64,000 nt of DNA. It comes from Frateuria_A sp051900425 (GTDB lineage Bacteria > Pseudomonadota > Gammaproteobacteria > Xanthomonadales > Rhodanobacteraceae). The stretch's first letter is position 1. Each line of letters begins with the position of its first letter. Below the pieces are notes generated by a model. The model was not told the origin of the DNA and searched no databases. It saw nothing but the letters and a program-made list of their open reading frames with translations. Shown one piece after another: positions 1-8,130 of this stretch. The position numbers and the translations under genes are program-made. The DNA is taken from the NCBI RefSeq assembly GCF_051900425.1, contig NZ_JBHZGK010000009.1, positions 80,388 to 144,387 on the forward strand. Reading direction: 5' to 3'.

Positions 1-1153
1 CGGTGTAGGCGCCGCGCGGCGTGTCCTCGATCGCCGCGATGATTTCCATGCAGCGCACCTTCGGGCAACCGGTGATGGTGCCGCCGGGAAACGTCGCGGC
101 AATCACCTGCCCCGGCGTCACGTCCTCGCGCAGGCGTCCGCGCACGTTGGAAACGATGTGGTGCACGTGGGTGTAGCTCTCCACCACCATCAGCTCGTCG
201 ACCTCGACCGTGCCGGGCACGCAGACGCGGCCCAGGTCGTTGCGCTCCAGGTCGATCAGCATGACGTGTTCGGCCCGCTCCTTCGGATGCGCGGCGAGTT
301 CACGGACGCGCGCCGCGTCGTCATCGCCCGCCACGCGCGGACGCGTGCCGGCGATGGGACGGGTCTGCGCGATGCCGTTGCGTACCTCGACCAGCCGCTC
401 CGGAGAGGAACTGGCGACCGCCCAGCCGGGTTGCTGCAACAGGCCCGCGAATGGCGCCGGATTGGCCGTTCGCAGCGCCCCGTACAAGGCGGCTGGCGCA
501 GGTGGCTGCGGGTACTGCGCGCGCCAGGCGCGCGAGAGATTGGCCTGGAAGATGTCGCCCGCGTGCAGGTGCTCGTGGACACGGGCAACGCCATCGAGGA
601 ACCGCGCGGGCGTGTCCTCCTCGATGGCGATCGGAGGAGCGAGCGGCGGCAAGGCCAGGGACACGGCCAGGTCGGTCTCCATGGCATCGAGCAGGCGGGC
701 ATGCCCTGCCTCGGCCACCAGCATCGTCCGATCGCGGGCGTGGTCGACGATCACCGCAGCCGGGCAGCGCAGCGCCAGTGCCGTCGGCAGGCCATGGCCG
801 GAAGGCAGGCGCAGCCGGGGTTCGATCTGGCCGGCCAGTTCGTACGCCAGCAGCAGCACCCAGCCGCCCTGGAACGGCAACCCGTCGTCGCAGGCTGGCT
901 GGCATTCGGCCTGCCAGGCGGCGTCGAGGGCGTCGAGGAATCCTCCTTCGAGCCGGCGCCCCTGCCCGTCCAGCAACCGCCCGTCACCGCACAGGGTCAG
1001 GCAATCGCCCGGAAACGCGAACAGGATGTCGTAGCGTGCCTGCGCGCTGCCGCGCACCACGCTTTCGAGCAGGCAGGGATAGCGGTCCGCAAAAGCGGCG
1101 GCCGGCGCGAGCAGGTCGCGCCGGCCGTCGAGGACCCTCAGGTGGCGAGCCAC
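1..1153 (-). CDS. pabB: Aminodeoxychorismate synthase component I (PabB), C-terminus cut by window edge
   Basis: This chorismate-utilising enzyme would, with a PabA glutaminase, make 4-amino-4-deoxychorismate for p-aminobenzoate and folate. 384 codons are visible and the frame is open to base 1. The family core is present: GDIFQANLSR, then PIAGTRPR near residue 266, HPKERAEHVMLIDLERNDLG, and FPGGTITGCPKVRCMEII near residue 350. About 60 residues appear to be missing beyond the window. The GTG start lies 8 nt after the fabF stop, with GCGGAAGC just upstream, so it is translated with fabF as in other Xanthomonadales. PabB enzymes often carry PIKGT, whereas PIAGT is the TrpE-like version. I keep PabB because of the GDIFQANLSR motif and the fabF neighbourhood, but anthranilate synthase cannot be excluded from sequence alone. 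Confidence 0.82.
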   Translation of the reverse strand, partial: MARHLRVLDGRRDLLAPAAAFADRYPCLLESVVRGSAQARYDILFAFPGDCLTLCGDGRLLDGQGRRLEGGFLDALDAAWQAECQPACDDGLPFQGGWVLLLAYELAGQIEPRLRLPSGHGLPTALALRCPAAVIVDHARDRTMLVAEAGHARLLDAMETDLAVSLALPPLAPPIAIEEDTPARFLDGVARVHEHLHAGDIFQANLSRAWRAQYPQPPAPAALYGALRTANPAPFAGLLQQPGWAVASSSPERLVEVRNGIAQTRPIAGTRPRVAGDDDAARVRELAAHPKERAEHVMLIDLERNDLGRVCVPGTVEVDELMVVESYTHVHHIVSNVRGRLREDVTPGQVIAATFPGGTITGCPKVRCMEIIAAIEDTPRGAYT

Positions 1154-1161
1154 GCTTCCGC

Positions 1162-2415
1162 TCAGTGGCGGCGGAAGACGAGCGTGCCGTTGGTGCCGCC
1201 GAATCCGAACGAGTTGGAGATCGCCACGTCGAGGTCGGCCTTGCGCGCCGTGTGCGGCACGAAGTCGAGGTCGCAACCTTCGCTCGGCTCGTCCAGGTTG
1301 ATGGTGGGCGGCAGCACCTGGTCGCGCAGCGCCAGGATGGTGAAGATCGCCTCGACGCCACCAGCGGCACCGAGCAAGTGGCCGGTGGTCGACTTGGTCG
1401 AACTCATCGCCAGCTTGTAGGCGTGCTCGCCGAACACCTTCTTGGCCGCCATCACCTCGCCAAGATCCCCCAGCGGCGTCGAGGTGCCGTGCGCGTTGAT
1501 GTACTGCACCTCGGTCGGCTTGACGCCGGCGTCGTCCAGCGCCGCCTGCATGCAGCGCGCCGCACCCTCGCCGCCCTCGCTCGGGGCGGTGATGTGATAG
1601 GCATCGCCGCTCATGCCGAAGCCGACCAGCTCGGCATAGATCTTCGCGCCGCGGGCCTTGGCATGTTCGTACTCCTCCAGCATCAGCACGCCGGCGCCAT
1701 CCGACAGCACGAAGCCGTCGCGGTCCTTGTCCCACGGGCGACTGGCCTTGGTCGGCTCGTCGTTGCGGGTGGACATGGCCTTGGCCGAGCAGAAACCCGC
1801 CATCGCCGTGCCGGTGGTGGCGAACTCGGCGCCGCCGGCGATCATCACGTCCGCATCGCCGTACTGGATCATGCGCATGGCCAGGCCGATGTTGTGCGTG
1901 GCCGTGGTGCAGGCGGTGACACAGGCGATGTTGGGACCCTTCAGGCCGAACATGATCGACAGGTGGCCGGACACCATGTTGATGATCGAGCTGGGCACGA
2001 AGAACGGCGACACGCGACGCGGGCCCTTCTCGTGCAGCTCGATCGAGGTGTCCTCGATGGTATTGAGGCCGCCGATGCCGGCGCCGACCGCCACGCCGAT
2101 GCGCGGCGCGTTCGCTTCCGTGACCTCGAGCCCGGAATCGCGCAGCGCCTGGGTGCCCGCCGCGATGCCGTAGTGGATGAACGGGTCCATCTTCTTGACG
2201 TCCTTCGGCGGCATCCACTGCGCCGGATCGAAGTCGCGGACCTGGCCGGCAATGCGCGTGGCGTAGCCGGTGGCGTCGAAATGCGTCACCTGCCCGATGC
2301 CGCTGTTGCCCTTGAGGATGTTGTCCCAGGCGGTGGCGATGTCATTGCCGACCGGCGAGATGATGCCCATGCCGGTCACTACAACACGCCGTCTACTCAC
2401 GGGTCGTTCGCTCAT
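1162..2415 (-). CDS. fabF: 3-oxoacyl-ACP synthase II (FabF)
   Basis: This enzyme condenses malonyl-ACP with acyl-ACP in cytosolic type II fatty-acid elongation. The protein is 417 aa, the normal family length. The catalytic cysteine is in VTACTTATHN (about Cys169), and the two histidines are in NAHGTSTPLGD and STTGHLLGAAGG near the C-terminus, giving the Cys-His-His set of KAS II. I chose the ATG at 2415 (MSERPVSRR) because AAGGA lies 9 nt upstream. An in-frame TTG three codons earlier overlaps that ribosome site and is unlikely. It follows acpP and precedes pabB in the fab operon. Confidence 0.97.
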   Translation of the reverse strand: MSERPVSRRRVVVTGMGIISPVGNDIATAWDNILKGNSGIGQVTHFDATGYATRIAGQVRDFDPAQWMPPKDVKKMDPFIHYGIAAGTQALRDSGLEVTEANAPRIGVAVGAGIGGLNTIEDTSIELHEKGPRRVSPFFVPSSIINMVSGHLSIMFGLKGPNIACVTACTTATHNIGLAMRMIQYGDADVMIAGGAEFATTGTAMAGFCSAKAMSTRNDEPTKASRPWDKDRDGFVLSDGAGVLMLEEYEHAKARGAKIYAELVGFGMSGDAYHITAPSEGGEGAARCMQAALDDAGVKPTEVQYINAHGTSTPLGDLGEVMAAKKVFGEHAYKLAMSSTKSTTGHLLGAAGGVEAIFTILALRDQVLPPTINLDEPSEGCDLDFVPHTARKADLDVAISNSFGFGGTNGTLVFRRH

Positions 2416-2512
2416 GGATTTCAATCCTTACGTGTTCTCTCAGGCTCGCTGCCGCGCAACGGCCCCAGGTCCGGCCACCATACGGTATCGGACGTTTCAA
2501 AAGGCAGAAACG

Positions 2513-2535
2513 AAAACTGCGCCAAGGTGGCGCAG
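2513..2535 (-). terminator. Terminator-like hairpin between acpP and fabF
   Basis: A perfect 8-bp stem with a 3-nt loop (CTGCGCCA / TGGCGCAG) reads on the minus strand into TTTTCGTTT. It lies about 65 nt past the acpP stop and 100 nt before fabF. It could act as a partial terminator that leaves acpP mRNA more abundant than fabF mRNA. The T tract is short, so read-through is likely. Confidence 0.6.
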
Positions 2536-2602
2536 CTTTCAGTATCGCCACGTGAACGGGATCCGCGCCGCCATGGGCGCGCAAAACCGCACACGAAACC
2601 GA

Positions 2603-2842
2603 TCAGTCCTTGGTGTGGGCCTTGATGTAGTCCACGGCCTGCTGAACGGTGGTGATCTTCTCGGCCTCTTCGTCCGGGATCTCGGTCTCGAACTCTTCCT
2701 CGAGGGCCATCACCAGTTCCACCGTGTCCAGCGAATCGGCGCCCAGGTCGTCCACGAACGAAGCGTTCGCCGTGACTTCGTCTTCCTTCACGCCCAGCTG
2801 CTCGATGACGATCTTCTTGACGCGCTCTTCGATGGTGCTCAT
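2603..2842 (-). CDS. acpP: Acyl carrier protein
   Basis: This 79-aa acidic protein carries growing acyl chains on a 4'-phosphopantetheine arm. The attachment serine is in the hallmark GADSLDTVEL (Ser37 counting Met). Length and the glutamate-rich helix II (VMALEEEFETEIPDEEAEKI) match bacterial AcpP. The ATG has GGGAGG 9 nt upstream. It sits between fabG and fabF as in most gammaproteobacteria. Hairpins on both sides suggest its transcript level is set separately from the flanking enzymes. Confidence 0.98.
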   Translation of the reverse strand: MSTIEERVKKIVIEQLGVKEDEVTANASFVDDLGADSLDTVELVMALEEEFETEIPDEEAEKITTVQQAVDYIKAHTKD

Positions 2843-2907
2843 GTTGCCAAACCTCCCAAGGGGTGTGCTTTTTGTCGGGCCGGCACGGGTCCGGCAAAGG
2901 ACGGCGG

Positions 2908-2936
2908 ATTGTAGTGGCTAAGCGGCCAGGCCGCCA
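2908..2936 (-). promoter_or_regulatory. Candidate acpP promoter
   Basis: A good -10 (TACAAT, 2913-2908) lies about 65 nt upstream of the acpP start. The hexamer 17 nt further upstream is a poor -35 (TGGCGG). acpP commonly has its own promoter, but this call rests mainly on the -10. Confidence 0.35.
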
Positions 2937-2958
2937 TTATTCCGCCGACAGGTTCAAA

Positions 2959-3022
2959 CGCGCCGTCCTGCGGACCGGCGCGAAAGGTCAATTGTCGCCT
3001 AAAAACGCGTCCTTGGCGACAA
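2959..3022 (-). other. Two stem-loops in the fabG-acpP spacer
   Basis: Two separate inverted repeats fill the spacer after fabG. The first (2992-3022) has 8-bp arms TTGTCGCC / GGCGACAA around a 15-nt loop. The second (2959-2982) is a GC-rich hairpin with one bulge, CGCGCCG-type arms, followed on the minus strand by TTTGAA. Together they could attenuate read-through from fabG into acpP or protect the fabG 3' end. The function is inferred. Confidence 0.4.
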
Positions 3023-3034
3023 CCGCGCCATACG

Positions 3035-3778
3035 TCAGGGCATGTACATGCCCCCGTTGACGTGTAGGGTTTCGCCCGTGATGTAGGCGGCGGCCGGCGA
3101 TGCGAGGAAGCCCACGGCCTTGGCGATGTCGCTCGCTTCGCCCAGTCGGCCCAGCGCGATCTGTCCCAGCAGGGCCTGCTTCGAGTCTTCCGGCAGCGCA
3201 CGCGTCATGTCGGTATCGATGAAACCGGGCGCGACCACGTTGACGGTGATGCCGCGCGTGCCGATCTCCCGCGCCAGCGATTTGGAGAACGCGATGATGC
3301 CGGCCTTGGCAGCGGCGTAGTTCGCCTGCCCCGGATTGCCGGTGAGACCGATCACCGAGGCGATCGAGATGATCCGGCCCTTGCGTGCCTTCATCATGCC
3401 GCGCATCACGGCCTTGGAGGTGCGATAGACCGAGGTCAGGTTGGTGTCGAGGATCACCTGCCAGTCCTCGTCCTTCATGCGCATCAGCAGCTGGTCGCGG
3501 GTGATGCCGGCATTGTTGACCAGGATCGAGATGGCACCGAACTCCTTGGCGACGCCGTCGACCAACGCCTCGACTGCGGCGCCGTCGGTCACGTCGAGCA
3601 CGCGGCCGTGACCGCCGTTCGCAGCCAGTCGATTGCCGATGGCCTTGGCACCGTTTTCGCTGGTGGCGGTACCGATCACGGTGGCGCCCATGGCCGCCAG
3701 CTCGTCGGCGATCGCGGCACCGATGCCGCGGCTGGCGCCGGTCACCAGTGCGATTTCTCCTTCCAGGATCTTGCTCAT
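3035..3778 (-). CDS. fabG: 3-oxoacyl-ACP reductase (FabG)
   Basis: NADPH-dependent short-chain dehydrogenase that reduces 3-oxoacyl-ACP in fatty-acid elongation. At 247 aa it shows TGASRGIG (residues 13-20), NNAG (88-91) and the catalytic Ser141-Tyr154-Lys158 set in ISIASVIG and NYAAAKAG. The ATG has AAGGG upstream. It is flanked by fabD upstream and acpP downstream on the same strand, which fixes the role as FabG rather than another SDR. Confidence 0.97.
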   Translation of the reverse strand: MSKILEGEIALVTGASRGIGAAIADELAAMGATVIGTATSENGAKAIGNRLAANGGHGRVLDVTDGAAVEALVDGVAKEFGAISILVNNAGITRDQLLMRMKDEDWQVILDTNLTSVYRTSKAVMRGMMKARKGRIISIASVIGLTGNPGQANYAAAKAGIIAFSKSLAREIGTRGITVNVVAPGFIDTDMTRALPEDSKQALLGQIALGRLGEASDIAKAVGFLASPAAAYITGETLHVNGGMYMP

Positions 3779-3841
3779 CGTCTTGCCCTTTTGCAGGAAT
3801 TTTTTTGGGACGGACGCATCGCCCGTCCGGTCGAAGATGAT

Positions 3842-4780
3842 TTACGCCAACGCCGCCTCGAGTTCGGCCGGCGTACCGATGGCGCGCGCATCCAGCCTCT
3901 TGTCGATGCGCTTGATGAGGCCCGAGAGCACCTTGCCCGGGCCGCATTCGAGCACGCGGGTGGCGCCGTTGCCGGCGAGCGCCTGCACGCATTCGGTCCA
4001 GCGCACGGGGAGATAGAGCTGACGCTGCAGCGCGCCGCGGATCTCCTCCACGCTGCCGTAGCTGCGCGCCTCGGCGTTCTGCACCACGGGAATGCCGGGC
4101 AGCGACCACTCGATCGTGGCCATGCGTTCGCCCAGGCGATCAGCAGCCTCGCGCATCAGCGCGCAGTGAGAGGGCACCGACACGGCCAGCTTGACCGCCT
4201 TCTTTACGCCCAGCTCGGCGAGTTTTGCCAGGGCGCGGTCGACCGCCTCCGCGTTGCCGGCGATCACCAGCTGCCCCGGCGAGTTGTAGTTAGCCGGCGA
4301 GACAATCTGGCCTTGCGCGACCTCCTCGCACACCTGCGCAATCTGCGCATCGTCACCGCCAAGAATCGCCGCCATCGCGCCCACACCCGGCGGGACCGCC
4401 GCCTGCATCAGGCGACCGCGCTCGGCCACCAGCGCGGCGGCATCGTGCAGCGACAGCGCGCCGGCGCAGACCAGCGCGCTGTACTCGCCCAGGCTGTGTC
4501 CGGACAGCTGCGCAGGCCGCGCGCCACCAAGGTTGGCCCAGACGCGCCACACCGCCACGCTCGCCGCCAGCAGCGCCGGCTGAGTGTTCTCGGTGCGGTT
4601 CAGTTGATCCTCCGGACCTTGCTGGCTGATCTGCCACAGGTCGACGCCGGCGCCCTGCGAAGCTTCCTCGAAGGTCGCCTGCACTTCCGCGTGCGCGGCG
4701 GCGAGGTCGGCCAGCATGCCGACCGATTGCGAGCCCTGGCCAGGGAAGACGAAGGCGAGCGAGGCGGCGGTGTCGGTCAT
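3842..4780 (-). CDS. fabD: Malonyl-CoA:ACP transacylase (FabD)
   Basis: Transfers malonyl from CoA to ACP to feed elongation. The 312-aa protein starts MTDTAASLAFVFPGQGSQ, with the oxyanion-loop GQGSQ at 14-18. The nucleophile is in GHSLGEYSAL (Ser96), and a conserved histidine is in SVPSHCALM. The open frame continues upstream, but that part runs through an intergenic repeat (4876-5035) and is not family sequence, so the ATG at 4780 is preferred despite a weak ribosome site. It is followed by fabG after 63 nt. Confidence 0.96.
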   Translation of the reverse strand: MTDTAASLAFVFPGQGSQSVGMLADLAAAHAEVQATFEEASQGAGVDLWQISQQGPEDQLNRTENTQPALLAASVAVWRVWANLGGARPAQLSGHSLGEYSALVCAGALSLHDAAALVAERGRLMQAAVPPGVGAMAAILGGDDAQIAQVCEEVAQGQIVSPANYNSPGQLVIAGNAEAVDRALAKLAELGVKKAVKLAVSVPSHCALMREAADRLGERMATIEWSLPGIPVVQNAEARSYGSVEEIRGALQRQLYLPVRWTECVQALAGNGATRVLECGPGKVLSGLIKRIDKRLDARAIGTPAELEAALA

Positions 4781-4875
4781 CGGTGTCGATCCATCAAAGG
4801 CAAAGAGGCGATGATGCCAGCAGCGGCGCGCGTACGCAGCCGTATCGGGATACGCGCGCATGGCCGGGCGCTTTC

Positions 4876-5035
4876 GCAAGGCTTTCCCCATCCGCCTGTC
4901 GGCACCTTCCCCCGCAGACGGGGGAAGGCTCACCGCCGGACGTCCCGCGACCATGGCTTATCGTAAGCCTCGCTTTCGATCCCTTCTCCCGCCGGGGGGG
5001 GAAGGTGCCCGAAGAGCGGATGGGGAAAGCCTTGC
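4876..5035. repeat. MITE-like element, about 160 bp, with terminal inverted repeats
   Basis: The two ends are near-perfect inverted copies about 40 nt long, beginning GCAAGGCTTTCCCCATCCGC at 4876 and, reversed, at 5035. Each end continues through a GGCACCTTCCCCC block. The interior has no credible gene. It interrupts the fab operon between fabH and fabD without breaking a gene. A second element with the same ends lies at 44785-45042 and a single end at 58681-58729. Confidence 0.8.
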
Positions 5036-5097
5036 CTAAGTCCCTCCCCCAAACGACGATGCCGCCCGAAGGCGGCATCGAACGAAGGGCGAACCGG

Positions 5098-6072
5098 CTA
5101 GTAGCGCAGCAGCGCCGAAGCCCAGGTGAAGCCGCCACCGAAGGCCTCCAGCAGGAGGTTCTGCCCGCGCTGCACCTTGCCCGAACGCACCGCGTAGTCC
5201 AGCGCCAGCGGCACTGAACCGGAGGAGGTGTTGGCGTGCTTGTCGACGGTCACGATCACCTGGTCCATCGACATGCCCAGGCGCTTCGCGGTCGCTTCGA
5301 TGATGCGAAGGTTGGCCTGATGCGGGATAAGCCAGTCCAGCTGCGAGGCCTCCATGCCGGCGGCCTTCAAGGTCTGCTCCACCAGCGAGTCGAGCGTCTT
5401 GACCGCGACCTTGAACACCTCGCGGCCAGCCATCTTGATGCGCACGCCATGATTGGGCTCGTCGCGGAAGCCGACCGACACGCCGACCGGATTCCACAGC
5501 AGTTCCTTGTAGCCACCGTCGGCGTGCAGGCAGGTGGCATAGATGCCCGGCTCGTCGCTGGCCTCGAGCACGACCGCGCCGGCGCCGTCGCCGAACAGCA
5601 CGCAGGTCTCGCGCTCCTTCCAGTCGACCATGCGGGTCAGCGTCTCGGCGCCGATCACCAGCGCTTTCTTCGTCTGGCCACTGCGGATGAACTTGTCCGC
5701 CACGCCCAGCGCATAGACGAAGCCCGAGCAGGCGGCATTGACGTCGAATGCGGCGCATCCGTTGGCGCCCAGGCGGTTCTGCACCAGGCATGCGGTGGAC
5801 GGGAAGATCAGATCCGGCGTCGTGGTGCCCAGCACGATCAGGTCGAGCTCGGAAGCCTTGACGCCGGCCGCAGCCAACGCGCGCTCGGCAGCGAGGAAGG
5901 CCAGGTCGCCGGTGGTCTCGCCCTCGGCGGCCACATGGCGCTGGCGGATGCCGGTGCGGCTCTGGATCCATTCGTCGCTGGTCTCGACGAATTTCTCCAG
6001 GTCGAAATTGCTCAGGACGCGTTCGGGCAGCGCGCTGCCGGTGCCGATGATGCGGGCGTAGGTCGAAGCCAT
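5098..6072 (-). CDS. fabH: 3-oxoacyl-ACP synthase III (FabH)
   Basis: Starts fatty-acid synthesis by condensing acyl-CoA with malonyl-ACP. The 324-aa protein has the catalytic cysteine in NAACSGFVYALG (Cys115), the histidine in LIPHQANLRI (about residue 250) and the asparagine in KHANTSSGSVPLAL (about 281), the KAS III triad. The start is MASTYARIIG at 6072 with GGA six nt upstream. An upstream in-frame ATG at 6111 would add 13 atypical residues. It lies between rpmF and fabD, separated from fabD by a repeat element. Confidence 0.96.
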   Translation of the reverse strand: MASTYARIIGTGSALPERVLSNFDLEKFVETSDEWIQSRTGIRQRHVAAEGETTGDLAFLAAERALAAAGVKASELDLIVLGTTTPDLIFPSTACLVQNRLGANGCAAFDVNAACSGFVYALGVADKFIRSGQTKKALVIGAETLTRMVDWKERETCVLFGDGAGAVVLEASDEPGIYATCLHADGGYKELLWNPVGVSVGFRDEPNHGVRIKMAGREVFKVAVKTLDSLVEQTLKAAGMEASQLDWLIPHQANLRIIEATAKRLGMSMDQVIVTVDKHANTSSGSVPLALDYAVRSGKVQRGQNLLLEAFGGGFTWASALLRY

Positions 6073-6197
6073 GGACTTTCCATCTGCATGCGGGGGCGAT
6101 GGCCAGGCCACGCCGGAGCCGCAACGTTACGTTCGCGGACGCCGAAACGCAAAGCGGCGCGTCGCCGCGCCGCCGTGTTGCGTCCGATGGAAGCCGC

Positions 6198-6389
6198 TTA
6201 CTCGGCGTCGACGGCCGCGGCGGTGTCGATCACCTTCTTGCCGCGGTAGTAGCCGTCCTTGGTGACGTGATGGCGCAGGTGCACCTCGCCGCTGGTCGGG
6301 TCGGTCGCCAGCTGCACGGTCTTGAGCTTGTCGTGCGAACGACGCATGCCGCGGGTGGACGGGGTCTTGCGGCTCTTGGCAACGGCCAT
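6198..6389 (-). CDS. rpmF: 50S ribosomal protein L32
   Basis: 63-aa basic ribosomal protein beginning MAVAKSRKTPSTRGMRRSHD, the standard L32 N-terminus. It ends after KDGYYRGKKVID. The start is set by CCGGAGA 8 nt upstream. It is placed between yceD and fabH, the conserved arrangement that links ribosome and membrane synthesis. The zinc-binding cysteines of some L32 forms are absent, as expected for the C-minus type. Confidence 0.97.
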   Translation of the reverse strand: MAVAKSRKTPSTRGMRRSHDKLKTVQLATDPTSGEVHLRHHVTKDGYYRGKKVIDTAAAVDAE

Positions 6390-6405
6390 GGGTGTATCTC
6401 CGGCT

Positions 6406-6924
6406 TCAATCGGTTTTCTTGAGTTCGCGCAAAACCGCGAACGGGTTGTCGTTGGGCTCCGACACGGGTTCATCCGGGCCGGGGCCAGTCACCTCGGGTG
6501 GCAGGCTGCTGTCCGGATTGACCGGCACCAGCGGCACTGCCAAAAGCAATTCGTCCTCGATCACGGCGGCCAGGTCGAGCTTGCCGTCGTCCTCGACCAG
6601 CAGCGGTTCGCAGCCCGGCGGCAGGGCCGCCTCCTCGCGCTCGCTGCGGATCAGGCCAAGCCGGCTGTCCACCGTCAGGGGCAGCACGAACGGCTCCAGC
6701 GTGCGCTGACAGGTCAGTGTCAGCGGCGCCTCGACGTGCACCTGAAGGTAGGCCGTGCCGAAATCGTCGCGACCGAAGTCCAGCTCGTACTGCGCCGCTC
6801 CCTCGTTGCCGGCCAGCATCCCGCACAGACGGGACATGGCGGCCACGGGAAGCGCTCCGGCAAACGAACGCCGCGCCGAGACCATGCGCCAAGCGTCCAC
6901 GGACTCTGGCAGTGTCACGGACAT
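6406..6924 (-). CDS. yceD: YceD family protein (DUF177)
   Basis: 172-aa protein of the DUF177/YceD family, linked elsewhere to 23S rRNA accumulation. Visible family features are the central LTLTCQRTLEPFVLPL segment with the conserved cysteine and the acidic C-terminal part DGKLDLAAVIEDELLLAVPLVP. It ends 16 nt before rpmF and is the first gene of the fab operon. The ATG lies only 9 nt after a strong -10 element, so the mRNA is probably leaderless, and no Shine-Dalgarno sequence is visible. Confidence 0.9.
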   Translation of the reverse strand: MSVTLPESVDAWRMVSARRSFAGALPVAAMSRLCGMLAGNEGAAQYELDFGRDDFGTAYLQVHVEAPLTLTCQRTLEPFVLPLTVDSRLGLIRSEREEAALPPGCEPLLVEDDGKLDLAAVIEDELLLAVPLVPVNPDSSLPPEVTGPGPDEPVSEPNDNPFAVLRELKKTD

Positions 6925-6933
6925 AATCGCGAA

Positions 6934-6962
6934 ATCTTAGGGTCGGCGGGGGTCCAAGTCAA
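6934..6962 (-). promoter_or_regulatory. Promoter of the yceD-rpmF-fab operon
   Basis: TTGACT (6962-6957) and TAAGAT (6939-6934) are separated by exactly 17 nt. Only 9 nt separate the -10 from the yceD ATG, so transcription should start at or within about 2 nt of the start codon. Confidence 0.85.
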
Positions 6963-7034
6963 CCGAGCCATCCGGGCTTTGCCTCCCGACGGGACTGCGG
7001 CAGACTGCCCTTCCGATCGTAACCGGTTGTCCTC

Positions 7035-7493
7035 GTGCCCGCTTCCCTCGCCTTTGGCCTCGCCGCGATGTGCCTGCTGCTGGTGGGCGCCGGTGCGCTC
7101 GTGCTGGCCGGACGGCGGCGGCGGCTGGAGCGGCGCCGCCACAGCATGCACCGGCTGCTGGAGCTGGCCGACCAGCTGGAAGCCGACCTGAAGACCTGCC
7201 GCAAGGGCCTCAAGCAGGCCCATGCGGTGATGTCCTTCAACCCCGACCAGCCGGCCGCCGGCGAGCCGGAGGCCAAACAGGCGATCGACGCCGGCCTGCG
7301 GTCGCTGCTGCAGCAGCGGCTGTGGATCCGTGACTGCGCGCCCGATGCGAGCCAGCAGGGCCTGGACGAAGCCGCAGCCGACATGAGCCAGACCCGCGCC
7401 CGGCTGCGCCCGCTCGTACGGGCGCTGGAACGCGCGCACCACGAGCTGGACGACGCCATGCGTGAGCACATCCGCCGCGAATCGGACGTATGA
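7035..7493 (+). CDS. Small membrane-anchored coiled-coil protein, function unknown
   Basis: 152-aa protein with one N-terminal membrane segment (about residues 4-26, LAFGLAAMCLLLVGAGALVLA), then RRRRLERRR facing the cytosol. A long helical, charged region follows, rich in Leu, Ala, Glu and Arg. The GTG start has no strong ribosome site. The stop codon overlaps the start of the Maf-type gene by ATGA, so the two are translationally coupled. The gene diverges from yceD. I do not recognise a named family. Confidence 0.7.
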   Translation: MPASLAFGLAAMCLLLVGAGALVLAGRRRRLERRRHSMHRLLELADQLEADLKTCRKGLKQAHAVMSFNPDQPAAGEPEAKQAIDAGLRSLLQQRLWIRDCAPDASQQGLDEAAADMSQTRARLRPLVRALERAHHELDDAMREHIRRESDV

Positions 7494-8071
7494 CGCGCCT
7501 GGTGCTGGGCTCCACCTCGCGCTACCGCGCCGAACTGCTGCGCCGGCTGGTGCCGGAATTCGAGCAGCGTGCGCCCGGTACCGACGAAACGCTGGTGCCC
7601 GGCGAAGCGCCCGCCGAAGGTGCCCTGCGGCTGGCGATAGCCAAGGCCGAAGGGGCTGCGTGCGGGCTGTCCGATACCGCGCTGGTAATCGGCTCGGACC
7701 AGATCGCCGAACTCGACGGCCGCGCGCTGGGCAAGCCAGGCAGCGTCGAGGGCGCCCGCGCCCAACTGGCCGATTGCAGCGGCCGCGAGGTGCGGTTCCA
7801 CACCGGACTGTGCCTGCTGGACACCCGTGACGGGCGGCGCCACACGCACCTGGACACCACGCGCGTGCTGTTCAGGCCGCTCACCGCGTCTGAAATCGCC
7901 CGCTACGTGGGCCGCGAAATGCCATTGGACTGCGCCGGCAGCTTCAAGTGCGAGGGTCTCGGAATATCGCTGTTCGAGCACATCGACAGTCGCGACCCGA
8001 CCGCGCTGGTGGGCCTGCCGCTGATCGCGCTCGCCCGGCTGCTGCGCGAGACGGGCCTGGCCGTGCCCTGA
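7490..8071 (+). CDS. maf: Maf/YceF-type nucleoside triphosphate pyrophosphatase
   Basis: 193-aa Maf-family house-cleaning enzyme that hydrolyses non-canonical NTPs to NMP and PPi. It begins LVLGSTSRYRAELLRRL, carries GSDQIAELDGRALGKPG, and ends CAGSFKCEGLGISLFEHI...DPTALVGLPL. These C-terminal features resemble the YceF subgroup (7-methyl-GTP), and yceF sits beside yceD in enterobacteria too. The substrate is inferred. It overlaps the preceding small gene by 4 nt. Confidence 0.9.
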   Translation: MTRLVLGSTSRYRAELLRRLVPEFEQRAPGTDETLVPGEAPAEGALRLAIAKAEGAACGLSDTALVIGSDQIAELDGRALGKPGSVEGARAQLADCSGREVRFHTGLCLLDTRDGRRHTHLDTTRVLFRPLTASEIARYVGREMPLDCAGSFKCEGLGISLFEHIDSRDPTALVGLPLIALARLLRETGLAVP

Positions 8072-8130
8072 CCTGGGTCGCCTGTGTGCGCCCCTGGCAC
8101 GACCCGGCCTGAGTCGCGCGCAGGCCTTCC

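Noticed and set aside
2416..2424. TTG start for fabF three codons upstream
   Set aside because: It falls on the ribosome-binding site of the ATG at 2415 and adds non-family residues.
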